Shown here one piece after another: positions 29,018 to 41,005 of a DNA stretch of 64,000 nucleotides (the first letter of the stretch is position 1; each line of letters opens with the position of its first letter). This DNA is from Vespa crabro (taxonomy: Eukaryota; Arthropoda; Insecta; Hymenoptera; Vespidae): NCBI RefSeq assembly GCF_910589235.1, contig NC_060958.1:10221937-10285936 (forward strand), read 5' to 3'. A program made the translations under genes and the position numbers. Below the pieces are notes generated by a model. That model saw only the letters and a list, made by a program, of their open reading frames with translations. It made no database searches and was not told the origin of the DNA.

Positions 29018-29215
29018 ACAGTGAACAAACTCATAGAAAAAAGGAAATGTAAGGGGAAATGAGAGTGCAATGGAGAAAACAAGTTAAAAGAGAATACAAA
29101 AGGGAGAAAAAGGAAAGAGAAAAAATTCTCCTCTTTTTTTTTTTTCCTTTCCCCACCCCCTCCCTCGTAATCAAGTGACGTAAGGAAAGAAATTATATAA
29201 ATAATAAAAGTTTAC

Positions 29216-29359
29216 CTCGTGAGCACGCGGGTGTTGATGACTGCAATGACGATGCTCGAACATTCCACACACAAGATCCACACCGCACACAACGATGAAA
29301 ACAACGAGCGGCAATGATACGGTGCCGCATTGCATCTTCAACCGCACACGGGCCGCCAT
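29216..29359 (-). CDS. First coding exon of a secreted protein, possibly leishmanolysin-like (partial)
   Basis: This is a minus-strand first exon of 48 codons (29,359 down to 29,216) ending in a consensus donor, GAG|GTAAAC, in phase 0. The peptide has a short basic start, a hydrophobic core (SLPLVVFIVVCGVDLVCG) typical of a signal peptide, and then a Cys/His-rich mature start, CSHQHPRAHE. The ATG at 29,359 lies in good context (G at -3, G at +4); a second in-frame ATG is at 29,335. The exon sits about 40 bases after a TATA/initiator core promoter in a CpG-rich patch unlike its AT-rich surroundings. The C-x-H-x-x-P-x-x-x-E pattern after a signal peptide recalls the start of leishmanolysin-like (invadolysin) metallopeptidases. 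That is a weak resemblance from memory, and no catalytic HExxH exon is visible. Later exons were not found and would lie to the left, possibly outside the window. Confidence 0.55.
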
Positions 29360-29395
29360 CACAGACGACGCTCCCACTGGCAAAGCATGACACGT

Positions 29396-29430
29396 ACTGA
29401 GCGCGCCCGCCGACATCGTACATTTATATA
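29396..29430 (-). promoter_or_regulatory. TATA box plus TCAGT initiator core promoter
   Basis: On the minus strand TATATAAA (29,430-29,423) is followed by TCAGT (29,400-29,396). The initiator A at 29,398 is 32 bases after the first T of the TATA box, the spacing expected for an arthropod core promoter. The signal-peptide exon begins 39 bases downstream. Confidence 0.7.
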
Positions 29431-30363
29431 GGCGCCGTCGCGAGCAGCGCCACGCCGGCGCTCACGCTCGATATCTCGAACGCTCTGTTAGACGACGAGG
29501 AAGACGACGACGACGACGACAACCCTCTCCTCTCTTCTCCTTCTTCTCTTTATTATCGTTACTCTTCTTCTTTTTCTTCTTCCTGTCTTTACCACCAACG
29601 TTATCGCTACTGTTATTGCCGTTGTCGTTCAGCCGATATACTCTGTCGTCTTTGAGATCTGAAAAATATATATTGACGCGAGTGTCAATTTAAAATCGCG
29701 AGCGAACAATTTATATCATTTAATAATCAAATGATTATTAAATGATATATCTATTTATATCGGACTTTTTTGTTTTGTCTTGTCTTTTTCCTTCTTTCAT
29801 TAATTAATTTTTTCTTTTTTTTTTTTTTTCTTACCTCTCTTCAAACTCATACGAATCAACGTATACGTCATTTTCAATGACGAACTTTATTATAAACGTT
29901 CAGAAATATCTTCAATATATTTATAACAATTATCTTTATCAAAGATATTATCGGGTGAACACGCATCTAATCGTTCCAATTAAATTCGATTGTTTTTAAA
30001 TATTAACTTGGAAATATTTTTAAATGGTTAAAACTTTAATTTAATATTTTAATTCTGTTCGATAATATTTCCTATAAATTTGTTTAAGTATTACCTCAAG
30101 AATATTCTCCGAATGTTGTTACTCGCAATAATATCACGAATGTAAATACAAGGTCAATTTAATTGTCCTTCAACGGGCGTGATTGTTTCACGAGTTAAAT
30201 TTTACGTACACGTTAAATAATCGTGCAATAAAACGTTCATTTTATTTTTCGTAATGATTGAAAAGTATATCATTGCTTTTTTACTGTGATTCTTTTTACG
30301 ATTAATTACACAAAAAACAATACAAATCCGTTCCCAAATATATTTATTAACTTACGATATAAA

Positions 30364-30417
<54 letters not shown>

Positions 30418-30466
30418 TATATACATTTAAATATAGAACTTAATTTATATCATTACATTAGTTTTA
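29431..30466. other. Intergenic region between secreted-protein promoter and ferrochelatase 3' end
   Basis: The first 200 bases beyond the promoter are CpG-rich, with a GAC trinucleotide tract (about 29,497-29,522) and pyrimidine-rich sequence. An 18-base-arm perfect inverted repeat sits at 29,712-29,749. The rest is AT-rich, ending in a TA tract (30,367-30,411) just beyond the ferrochelatase stop. No exon is seen. Confidence 0.7.
29712..29749. repeat. Perfect inverted repeat (18-base arms, 2-base centre)
   Basis: The left arm (29,712-29,729) and right arm (29,732-29,749) are exact reverse complements around AA. The arms contain ATTTAATAATCA. It lies about 310 bases upstream of the minus-strand start site at 29,398. 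Confidence 0.9.
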
Positions 30467-32610
30467 TTATTTACAAATTTGAGCAAACCATTGTTTACTC
30501 TGTCCACAGTTTTTATTTACGCAATGAGGACATCTTGTCAAAAATTTCGGATTTATGGTCTGTTTTGATTGTAAATGATTAACAACAATATCTGTTAAAG
30601 CATCTATAAATAATGGATGATCATTCGGCGCCGCGGATCTTCTTATATTTTCAATTCCAAGCTGAAAATAAATTAAATATTTTAATTTTAATTCTATAGA
30701 CAATAAGATTATTAATCTTCTTACTTCCTCTGCTAATTCTTGACAATATTCGATATCCATTTCATGAAGCGTTTCTATATGTTCATTAACAAATGCAACG
30801 GGTACTAAAATAAAATTCTTCTTTCCTTGCTTTACGTAACCCTTTAATGCGTCATCCGTAAAAGGAGCTAACCAAGGTAAAGGTCCAACCTAAAGAACAA
30901 ATTAATTATACGTGACGTGCTCTGGTAAAAAAAAAAAAAAAAAAAAAAAGAAAACAAAACAAAAAGTTATAACGTGCGAAAACGAATTTACAAGATAAAC
31001 GCGTTTTAGTTAAAATTTATACACTTCATAATAGGATGGTCTATTTTGTTTCATGTAATTATTGTGAAGTCAATAATTATTTTAGGAAATTGGATTTGGC
31101 CTCATTGCAAAGAGCATACTTTTATCTACAAAAAAAAAAAAAAAAAAAAGCATAAAAAAATCAAAATCGATTTTTTTTTGCATCTCAATTCCTTCTTAAC
31201 AACATGTACACATCATATATGTTAATTAATTCTGGTTTAAACACATTAAAAAAATTATCTACCTTAGATTGCCACACTAAACTGTATGGATTGCAAAACT
31301 GTAATTCTTGCATAACTAACTGAACTGTAGCTCCAATTTCAGAGGGATATGGATCTCCTCTATTTACTGCCTAAAATAAACGAATGACATAAAATCAATA
31401 TATATATTCCTTAATGAAGTAAAAGTGAAACTAAAGTCTAAATAAATTAAAGGTTATTATATAAAAATAAATTAACCTTTAATGGAAGAGAATGGGCAGA
31501 AAATAAAATCATAACATCTTTTCTTTTGTCACTAGGAAAATGTTCAAGCTCATCCTTAATTCTCTGTGCAATAGTTTTGATAAAAAGTGGATGCGTCGCC
31601 CACCTATCTATTATACTCCATTTCATATTTTTTGGTAATTCTCTGTAAATAATATTAATTAATGTATTGATATTGAACAGTTATGAACAAATGTTTTTAA
31701 TAAATAAATCCTATCACCTATTTTTATAGTATGCATGTATAGCATTAAAACTGGATCCAGATGTGGCACAACTATATTGTGGATATTGTGAAAATATAAT
31801 TGTGCGTTCTACTCCATCTCTGAAAATATATATAATTGTTTTCTATAGTTAATAAGTCAAGATTCATGTTTAATAGAATTCTTACTGTTCTATTTCATTA
31901 AGTGTATCTTCTGTAAGAGGATCAACATAACGAAAAGCTACATAATATTTATGTGGCGCAGTTTCTGGTGAAATTTGATCCAATTTTTTACATAATAGTT
32001 CACCCTGTTTATTAGTCCATTCTAAAATAGGAGATCCACCACCTATTTCAGAATATTTTTTTTGTACTTCAGGTGTACGACGTTTAGCAATCCACGGTCC
32101 AAGTTGACTAAAATATAACCAAAATATAACCAAAAATTTGAGATCAATATATATATATATATTACTATTATTATTATTATTATTATTATATGTGTAGAAT
32201 ATATGAGTAATATCATGAAAAATATTATATTAAACCTTTGAATTGGTAACTGAATCATGTCACGATCTGTCATAATACGTAATAAATATCCATAAACTTG
32301 GGATATACTAATTGGTCCTCCCATGTTCAACATTAATATACCAGTTTTTGGTTTCTCCAAAGGATTAATATATGATTTCACTGAAATAGCTCGTGTAGAT
32401 AAACGTAATATTTTTCCTACACATTGTCCTATACATAGAATTACAAATGTCATACAAAGGTATTGTCATTATACAATTAATTAAATTCTAATGAAATTTA
32501 TAAAAATTGATATGTATGATAAATATATTACTACAGAAAATGAATTAGAGAAATGTATTACAAATTTACTTACCTAATTGTATAAAACTTGATAAATTAA
32601 TAATACTCAT
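30467..32610 (-). CDS. FECH: Ferrochelatase, mitochondrial
   Basis: This enzyme inserts ferrous iron into protoporphyrin IX, the last step of haem synthesis, at the mitochondrial inner membrane. I join eight minus-strand exons: 32,610-32,574; 32,428-32,236; 32,107-31,886; 31,819-31,718; 31,642-31,477; 31,370-31,263; 30,889-30,725; 30,661-30,467. All have GT-AG borders and the phases agree, giving 395 residues, a normal length. Residues 1-35 look like a mitochondrial presequence. Family landmarks follow in order: KPKTGILMLNMGGP (about 39-52), AKRRTP, IGGGSPI, TAPHKYY, FRYVDPLTE, QYPQYSCATSG, SAHSLP with the catalytic-site His at 235, NRGDPYP, VWQSKVGP and HIETLHEMDIEY. Four Cys that bind the [2Fe-2S] cluster in animal ferrochelatases are present: C168 and the tail C375, C378 and C383 (CxxCxxxxC). 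It is head-to-head with the methyltransferase gene. An AATAAA (30,468-30,463) overlaps the stop codon. Confidence 0.97.
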
Positions 32611-32925
32611 CTTAACAATAAATACACTTTATAAAACGTTAAAATGTAAGAGAACGTTTGCACGAAAGTAATATAATAATATTACGCGAAATTAACGTTG
32701 TGCAAAATCACGATGATAATCAATACAGTAAGTATTATAGGTTATGTTCGGTTTGTCGAACTCAGCAAGCTCCCAAGACATGTGCAAACGCATCGAGAAT
32801 ATTCAACCGTCAGAAACCAATTCTGGATTCTTCGTTACGGAGGTACTTAATTTTTGACGCATTTAACTTTTGATTATCGTGAAATAATCATTTTCCTTGA
32901 GGACAGATAATATTTATATAATATC
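32611..32925. promoter_or_regulatory. Divergent promoter region, ferrochelatase / methyltransferase
   Basis: Only 315 bases separate the two opposed start codons, so both 5' untranslated regions and promoters must fit here. No convincing TATA plus initiator pair was seen, suggesting a TATA-less housekeeping bidirectional promoter. A small open frame at 32,658-32,873 is not conserved-looking. Confidence 0.6.
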
Positions 32926-34058
32926 ATGACGGATGAAACTATTGAAGAGTTAGGACCATCCGATCTGGGTACTTTGGATTTGTAAGTATTGAAACTTACC
33001 GAATTTGTGCGTAAAGGAGAAACGAGGAGAAACTTTAACGTTCATCTCTTAAATTTTCTGCTTGCAGTTGGGAAAAGGTGTACACCGAAGAACTCGATAA
33101 TTTCAAGGATCACGGAGACGTAGGTGAAATATGGTTCGGTAATAGGGCTTCACTGAATATTGTCAAGTAAGAACACCATTTAATAAAAGTTAATCGTAAA
33201 AAAAAAATTAAAGGTGAATAATAAACGCGGAGAATTAATGCACTTTGCCGCGAAAACATAAACTGCGTTTATCGTGTTCTATTGTACCACCAGCGCCATC
33301 TCTCATTAACGTTCGAAAATTTCAAACGTTGAATTTGAATTTGAAGATAATATATAATAAAATAACGAATGAACGATTTTTAATCTTTCATTATATATTT
33401 TGAAACTTCCTCCTATGTTTTGTCTTTTCTATCATATTCATATATCTTTTCTTTTTTTCCAACAGATGGATCAGCACAAAATTAAATCTCGATATGGAAA
33501 ACGATAGAATAATAGATATAGGTTGTGGAAATGGTATGATGTTAGTAGAACTTGCTAAGAAAGGTTTTAAACTATTAACCGGAATAGATTATTCTCAGAA
33601 AGCTATTGATTTAGCTAATGAAGTATTGAAAGAAAATAATGTGTCTTGTTCGAATTTACAAGTATGCGATATTCTCGATATCGATAAACATGGATTGTTA
33701 ATGAATTATTTCAAAGTGGTGCACGACAAAGGTACTTACGATGCGATCAGTCTTCATCCTGAACAGCCAGCTGATAAACGAAGAAAATATATTGATAATG
33801 TGTATAATATCCTTCAATCAAATGGATATTTAATTTTAACTTCGTGCAATTGGACCAAAGATGAATTATTAATTCATTTCAAGAATAGTAAGTTGAAATA
33901 AAGATCATAATATTAATCATATTAATTTAATCGTACTATAATTATTTTCAGAGTATGATTTTATTCATGAACTTCCTGTCGATTCATTTCAATTTGGTGG
34001 CAAACATGGCAATATTGTTACGCAATTGGTCTTTAAAAAAAAAATAAACAATCTCTAA
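32926..34058 (+). CDS. EEF1AKMT2: eEF1A lysine methyltransferase 2 (METTL10-like)
   Basis: This is a seven-beta-strand SAM-dependent methyltransferase. The family (human METTL10, yeast Efm4) methylates a lysine on elongation factor eEF1A. Four exons join in phase: 32,926-32,981; 33,068-33,166; 33,466-33,887; 33,952-34,058, giving 227 residues, the usual size. N-terminal family sequence is visible (LGTLDFWEKVYTEEL, then GDVGEIWFG). Motif I, IDIGCGNG, binds SAM at about residues 68-75. Next come an acidic GIDYS strand, CDILD, and the post-I stretch HDKGTYDAISL. The C-terminus reads FQFGGKHGNIVTQLVFKKK, as in the family. A retained third intron would give an early stop, so the 4-exon model is preferred. 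An AATAAA lies at 34,098-34,103. The gene is head-to-head with ferrochelatase and tail-to-tail with the EB-module gene. Confidence 0.93.
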
Positions 34059-35336
34059 TTGATACAACGAATCCAATTACATATTATAATTTCATTAAAT
34101 AAATTAGAACTGATTGTTAGCATAAAAAATCATGTCTTATTTTTTCTACTAACTATTATTTTATTCTTATACCATGTATCATAATTAGATTTAAACAAAC
34201 GAAAGATAATAGGATTATGATAGAAATTAATAAGGATTTCAAAATTTATTCGTGCATGAGAAATCGAAGTAAGTACATAATCGAAGAGGAGAGAGAGAGA
34301 GAGAGAGTGTGTGTCATAAATTTGTTAAATCATTATCAAATTACAAACTTTACAAAAGGCACTAATACTAAAGTAAATATTGCGATCATCGATACTATAT
34401 ATCTTCTTTTAATATATGCATTAGCTTAAATAATTAACGATATTCCTCTAGTGCAATATCTTTGGTACATTAAGGCATCATTGGCATATGCAGACTTCAC
34501 GCCTACTACTAATTTTAAGTAAAGAACAAGATAGAAAATACACATTGTACTATTATTCAGTGTAGATATACTCCAGAGATTAAAATATTGACAATAGAGA
34601 ATAATTTTTCTATAAATTCTATTAAAGAATTTCAGACGTATTAATTTATTAATTCAAGCCTAATCATGTCATAGTAAAAATAAATTGCATATTATAGATA
34701 ATAAATAAATTTGAAACCTACTATTTAAATACAGTCTGAATCACGTACGTCGTTAAATATATGTAAATATAAATATATATATATATATATATTTTTTTTT
34801 TTGATTCATGAGCACACTTCGATACGTAATAAGAAAATTCGGTGATGTGTCGTATATTTCACATTTTGTGACTTACATCTTATCGATCGCATACTAATGA
34901 ATTTATTTTCATCTGAAATTCATATTTCATTGAGTTGGTTGCTCCTAATGTAAACGAATTCGCTAGTCAAAGTTTTGTTAATATAGAAATATGATGCATC
35001 GAGTGTTTAATACGTCTAACGACTGTAACTAAACGTAATGAAATACGTTAGAAAAAATAAAAAAACTCTATACATTCTTTCGTTAAGTAAATCGAATCAG
35101 ATGAAAATATGATATTGGAAAATGTTTAATATACGTGGAACGTACAGAAGGTACCAAATATTTAATATCTTTTTTAGTCGAGTGTACGAGTTTAAAAAAA
35201 AAAAATTGTTCACTAACTCGTCAATCGCTATTGACACTTTTATATAAGTACGTCATTGTAATTAAGCAAAAAGAAAAATGAAGATTTTTAAATAATTACA
35301 TTTTACAAGAATTTTCTTTTAAACGTATCGAAGGAT
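34059..35336. other. Tail-to-tail intergenic region
   Basis: AT-rich sequence between the 3' ends of the methyltransferase and the small EB-module gene. It holds the methyltransferase poly-A signal, a short GA/GT run (about 34,289-34,313) and a short TA run (about 34,770-34,790). I see no gene in it. Confidence 0.75.
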
Positions 35337-35980
35337 TTATAAATAATTAATCCTTCCTAAGAGCAACGTTGTAACAAGAAATATCATCCAGGAAAGTGAG
35401 AAGATGGATGAACAGCCTGAAAAATTAATGAAGTTAAATAAACGTTATCTAATTTTATCAAATAATAATTTAGATTACCGCTGCACATCAAATTATTCTC
35501 GACGTATCCTTCGCGACAATAACAACGTTTTCCGGAGGTAGTGTTATTTCCTTTAACGGTACAATGCGCCCCTTCGATACATTCATTATCATCGTTGCAA
35601 GATGCCCTGATAGCTGAAAAGATAAATATTTAACAATTTGACAAAATTAGACTACTTCCCGAAAGAAAATATTTATCGCGTCAAGAAAGTAGGTCAGCCC
35701 AATTAATAAAATCGAATGCATTATTAAGAAAAGATAAACTCATCGTCGCCGTATTAATTTTCCACAGGTTTGCATTTATAATCGTTCATGCGTGAAAGAA
35801 TCTATAACGTGATTTAGGCTGATCGTTCGCAACAAATCTATGAGATGTACACTTGACGTGTTTAATGTTATAATGTGTGCCTGTCAGTACGAAATTACAT
35901 AGTACTACGCTTTTAATACCGTATTATCAATTCAAATTGTTTCATTTCCGTTCAATTCCTAAAATTGTACGTTTACATGC

Positions 35981-36046
<66 letters not shown>

Positions 36047-37734
36047 AAGAATCTTTCGATATTTATTGGTCTGATTGTCGATAGGTTTACGACATGCAAA
36101 AAATAGTTCTTTTTTTTCATTATAGATGATCGTGCGGCGGAACAATAGAAAACTTTATCATACGTTTGTAATGTCCTTTTCGTGTTTTTATTTTTTCTTT
36201 TTCTTTTTTTTTTTTTTTTTTCTTTTTTTTTCGTACAAGATCGAATATTCTTAAAAGAAGACGATGAACAGTATAAGAAGCGATAGTACTCTTAAGGTGT
36301 GCCAATTTGCATAGATAACCATAAACGCGGTACGTACATCGTCATATGTTCACATATTGCAAGGGAACACGTAAGTGTATGCAAATGTTACTATGTGCCA
36401 CCAACTTGTGGAACTTCTATCGTAACCATTCGAAACTTCAGTTTACTTTGTAGGAAACTTTGAAAAAATTTTCACATTTTTTATGTAAATTCAAAAGTAA
36501 TCCCTGTTTTTGTTTTTTTGATATATATATATATATATATATAAAAGAGCAACCATTTATAATTCGTAATAGAAATTTACCTTTGTATTTGTTGGTACAA
36601 GCACCGTTTACAGGAGCATTGTAATCACCACAAAGACAACGAGTCTTTCCATCCCTTTGATCGGCCAAACACGTAGTATTTTGAATTCCAGCACAATCCG
36701 ATTCTGATCTACATTCTCGCGCCTTTCCTACTGAAATAAGATCGAGAAGAACGTTATGAAATTTGATAATAAAAAATTTCTTATCGGAAAAAGACAGATT
36801 TATCATAAACGTCATTTGTTTTCATTTGATATATCGCATCGACATAAATAAAATCGTATTAGGAACGAAAAAATAAACGATTGATTTGAACAATCAAAAA
36901 AAAAAAAAAAAAGAAAAAAAAACAAGATTTCGAAATTATCGATTCGACAAATTATTCCAACATTTTGAGTTCGTCGGAATTATTTCACCTTCGGTATTTA
37001 AGACATTGGTTTGCATTTGTGAGTGGCATGCCCTTGACACTCGAAATATAAGATTCCCTTATAAGATATGCGATCTTGATCACACCATAGTGAAGGGACT
37101 CTTTACGAAGTAATGGATAATATAAAAAAAAAAAAAAAAAGAAAAAAGAAAAAAAAAAGGAAGGAAGAAAGAGTTCAAACGAATTCTCTTGCGGCCTCAT
37201 TGAGATTCTTACGTGTGAAAATATGATAAAAATAAAATATTCAAGAGCTAAATCAAACTACGAAGATCAGAAAAGATTAATTTTGGTTAATATCCGGATT
37301 GTTACGTTTTCTACGTAATCATAAAGGATAAATTTATCGAAAATTTTCAATTAATTATCTCAATCTTTTGTACGTATTAGATAATGGGGAGAAATATGGC
37401 GGAAGTATTAATCGACTTTGCAAAATCTGCACCGCGTAAAAGGGAATGATAGAAACGGGAAAGATTACCGTGAAACGCAAGGCAGAAGTCCTTTGATCAA
37501 ACTCATTTAATAACTTCTATCAGAAGGATTACGTTAATTCACGAAGGATTTATCTCGGAGATTTCGCTTTGACTTACCCGGAGTAGGAGGCGGTGGTGGA
37601 TTTTGATTTTGATTTTGCGAATTGGTCTTTCCAAAAGTTGTAAGAGAGTAGCTCGTAGATGGTAAAATTACGAAAACAATTAAAATAGCCGAAGTACAAA
37701 TCCAAAAATTCATTCCTTCCTTCATATTTTTCAT
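35337..37734 (-). CDS. Small EB/EGF-like two-module protein, predicted GPI-anchored
   Basis: Four minus-strand exons join in phase 1: 37,734-37,578; 36,730-36,581; 35,613-35,479; 35,416-35,337, giving 173 residues. The start may be M1 or M8 (MNFWICTSAILIVFVILP), which begins a clear signal peptide. A short linker follows (NQNQNPPPPPTP). Exons 2 and 3 each encode one six-cysteine module of the EB/EGF-like kind, with closing patterns CLCGDY...C and CYCREGY...C. The last exon is almost all hydrophobic (SLSWMIFLVTTLLLG) after CSGCSS, the layout of a GPI-attachment signal. The third exon's donor (G|GTAATC) is weaker than the others. I do not know its function; such proteins sit on the cell surface or are secreted. 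Introns 1 and 2 are 847 and 967 bases and carry poly-A/T and TA tracts (35,983-36,043). It shares its architecture with the larger gene at 44,320-48,539. Confidence 0.8.
35983..36043. repeat. TA microsatellite in intron 2 of the small EB-module gene
   Basis: About 30 TA units, inside the intron between the two module exons. Confidence 0.9.
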
Positions 37735-40480
37735 TGAAAATGAATATACTCTTTGGAGAACTCTTTTTGAAGTGTCGCTATCACTCTTCGGTCACGTTCG
37801 ACACGTTATAACACTTAACGCAAAAACGATAGATTTTTAATAATTTGCAAAGTGAAAAAGAAGAGAACAGTCGCACTTTTTTGTCCTTTCTTTTTTTTTT
37901 TGTTTGTTTGTTTGTTTGTTTGTTTGTTTTTTTTTTCTTTGTCTTCTATTTTCTTATTCCCACACCGTTCTTACAACGAAACCTCCTACTTTTCTCGCGA
38001 AATATCGTTATCAATGTGAAACCCTTAAACGATACAACTTCTTTTCTTAACGTTTCACTCTTTGCGAATGGAAAAAGCTTTCACATGAATTTCCTTTACA
38101 TAGCAAGAAGTCAGAAGTGGTAGGGTATTAGCTCTGATTCGTAGACTGCGTGTTGCAAGGACGTTGGTAGGCCTTTTAAGCCTTCGAAAGAACCCCCACC
38201 CTAAAGCCGGCGCATATTACCACTACCGTACCGGCAAACACCCTATGCCAAAACGTTCTTACCTCGATTTCTCCTCTCCTCTCAGCGATACGTGCACGCT
38301 TTGACTTCTTTCCTTGCCTTCGATCGAAGAAAAAAGTGCCAAGCTCCTTACATACTCGTTTATAACATTTGTTTATGCACGACAAAAGTACGCAAAGAGA
38401 AAGTTAATGAAGGAAAAACAGCTTGGCACGTATGATGCTTTTTTCTTTTTTTTTTTTTTTTTATCGATAATTTAAATTTCAAGAACAACTTTTTTTTTTT
38501 TTTTTTTTTTCTAAAAGCGAAGCGATAACATAAATGACGAATTCATGATACGCGTGAAACTAGATAATTATAATTATCGTTTTTCAATAATATGCGTTTC
38601 GAAAAATAACTAAACTTAACTTTTAAACCTTACTACGAAACTTTAAAATGATTTTCTTCGTGTTATTACTAATTCTAACGTGGGAAATAAGTTACGCCCT
38701 AAGACCTGTAATTACTTTAATCGCATCCAACCCGTAAGAAACGAAACGCTCGTTTCACCCTTTAATATTGTACCGATTTACATGGTATCCACCGATCGAT
38801 CGATTCTTCTTTACCTCTTCACAAACAATTTCTGACGTTGATTCGATAGTTGCCACGTAAGAAGAAAAAAAAAATCGATCGATAATCTAGCATTTATCAT
38901 AATCGTAGCTTGTCAGTGAAAGTAAAAGGTCGATCTGCTTTCGTCATTTAAAAAAAAAAAAAAGAAAAAAAACAAAAAAAAAAGAAACAACTCGATTATT
39001 ATAGCACGAGAATTGCGAGAAGGAATAGATGGAAGACATAAAATATAACGTTAATTCCTATCAAAAATAAAAGAAAATCTTCCGGTGACGGGTGCACGAA
39101 AAAAGACTCGAAAATTTATTGCAATTGTCTTTATTGCTTTTTACTGCTAACAATAAGCAAAGTTCCGAGGATTTGTTTTTTCACACGTAACAATCCGTAT
39201 TTGTTCGTGCAAATGGTGCAACACTAACTATAATTTACATGTCGAGCGTGTCGACCGATATCGTTACTCACACGATATCTTTTTCTTTTGTTTCCACCTA
39301 GATCTCTGAAAGTTTCGACACTTCAAGATCGACGTGGAATATACACTGATCAAAAAAGTAAAAAAAAATAATAATAATAATGAGACTGCCAGGCTCACGC
39401 AAATTAAAAAAAAAAAAAGGTACATTTTACAAACACACGTAGAATCAATTTGAAAGATAAGGTTTTAAGGTCAGCTTACGATCCTCATTTAATTCTTCCG
39501 ACCATGACGATGACTGGTTGGTTAAAAAAGAATATAGATAAAAAAAAAAAAAAAAAAAAAACAAAAAAGGAAAGAGGGAAAAAAAAGAAAGAAAGAGGGA
39601 CTTCCAGACGACGAATGTAAATTCAACGTAAATCAACGTTATGCGTGAATCATGAAACGTTCGTAATAGCGAGCACGCTCCTGATAAAAATCGCAATTAA
39701 AAAGGAAAGAGAAAAGCAACATGTCGTACGATTTTGTGATCTTGATCGAATAGTTGGAATGTTAACGCGCGTGCGTATTATTAAGATCAACGTGAAATAC
39801 TCGAAGGGCAACGAAAGGACGACGTTGCGCGTTCATTCGAAAAAAAAAAAAAAAAAAAAACAATTTAAATCGGTTATTCGCGTTTAACTTGACGCGTTTA
39901 ATTTGATTATTTCGTAAAAATGCGAAGAAATTCAAAGACACGAAAAAAACTTTAAATTCATGATACAGACATATCGCAAAAATTGTAACGAGGCTGACCA
40001 GAAAAAAATAGGCCGCTGCGTAATCATCGATCAAATAATTGTAATTGCCAATTAGTTAACATTTAAAAGCGTTATCGACTTAACACTGACATAAATCGTA
40101 ACGGATTAGCATAAATAAGTTCAAGGCTTACTGTCCACTGCGGTTATACGAGTAATAAATTAATTGTCCTGCGACATGTTTTTATTTCGTATATTCACGA
40201 ATATCATCGTAGATTTCATTACGGTCATCCTCGTTATTGTACATTGATAATTCGATAATCAAATGTTTATCATATATATATATATAAATAAAATAAACAT
40301 ATATGATAAACATATATGATAAACATATATGATAAACATATATATATATATATGAATGAATTTTCTCTCTTAATACGGAATTTATAATAAGTGCAAAAAT
40401 TTACAAGAAATACATCCTTTATTATTTATCTTATGTTTTACTCTCTCAACGAATTTCAATATAAATATAAATTGATATTG

Positions 40481-40520
<40 letters not shown>

Positions 40521-40532
40521 GAGATATTGTCT
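37735..40532. other. Intergenic region with homopolymers
   Basis: This stretch lies upstream of the small EB-module gene and downstream of the 102-residue gene (both minus strand). It holds a TTTG repeat (37,900-37,929), poly-T runs (38,441-38,462; 38,491-38,510), poly-A runs (38,948-38,982; 39,541-39,560; 39,840-39,860), a 13-base tandem repeat (40,297-40,342) and a TA run (40,484-40,517). No exon is supported. Confidence 0.7.
40297..40342. repeat. 13-base tandem repeat
   Basis: Three to four copies of a unit reading CATATATGATAAA, flanked by TA-rich sequence. Confidence 0.8.
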
Positions 40533-40841
40533 TTAATTTTCATAAAAATCATTTAGAAATTCCTGCGATATATAATCGTCCTCCAAATTATGTCGTCGAA
40601 GATAAAGCTCGTGCAACATGTCGATATGAGAAGAGAGAATCTCCATTTCTAAATAAAATCTCGCCAAGTTCTCGTCCAATTCTTCGTTTGAGTATTCTCG
40701 CATCATATTTTTTATAATCCCAGTTTTATGCATCCGTATCCAATCTTGTAAACGAGTTTCGTTGTTCATCCATTTCCTATATAAGTCTTCATCGTCCGAA
40801 AAAGTTTCTGTTAAAAATATTAAAAGAGCCAATATTAACAT
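40533..40841 (-). CDS. Small secreted protein of unknown function
   Basis: A single open frame of 102 codons on the minus strand starts with a true ATG. Residues 1-15 (MLILALLIFLTETFS) form a signal peptide. The rest is charged and predicted helical, with no Cys, one N-glycosylation motif (NET at 27-29) and an acidic, aromatic C-terminus (FLNDFYEN). I do not recognise the family. The ORF lies only 164 bases downstream, on the same strand, of the stop of the acidic membrane-protein gene, leaving little room for a separate promoter and terminator. It may share a transcript or be a closely packed gene. No intron is apparent. Its length, signal peptide and non-repetitive composition set it apart from the repeat-derived frames around it. 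Confidence 0.6.
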   Translation of the reverse strand: MLILALLIFLTETFSDDEDLYRKWMNNETRLQDWIRMHKTGIIKNMMREYSNEELDENLARFYLEMEILSSHIDMLHELYLRRHNLEDDYISQEFLNDFYEN

Positions 40842-41005
40842 GCTAAACGCGCCGTTTTACTTTTATTCGTTTCTTTTTTCACTTTTTTTTTTTTTAGAAA
40901 ATCGACAATATTGTCAAAATTAAAATTTTTACAAAAACTATTCTTTACGTTTATGATTTTATGATGGCGCATCAGACGATGATCTTTTATCTATGAAGTC
41001 CATCA

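Larger units (their letters stand above)
20001..29215. other. Non-coding, microsatellite-rich stretch
   Basis: No supported exon. It holds TA tracts (21,314-21,366; 22,650-22,700; 23,540-23,594), GA tracts (24,200-24,264; 25,018-25,069; 26,463-26,521; 27,735-27,840; 28,559-28,594; 28,980-29,014), an ACC tract (25,827-25,858), GACTC units (about 26,136-26,153), a GGA tract (about 24,548-24,567) and A-rich blocks (21,092-21,175; 23,149-23,174; 28,000-28,078). A cluster of three CACGTG boxes around a TATAAAAG lies at 27,841-27,896. On the minus strand this stretch follows directly on the splice donor of the exon ending at 29,216, so it is most simply that gene's first intron. Confidence 0.6.

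Noticed and set aside
32658..32873. 71-codon frame between ferrochelatase and the methyltransferase
   Set aside because: It lies in the shared promoter and 5' untranslated region, with no similarity or splice logic.
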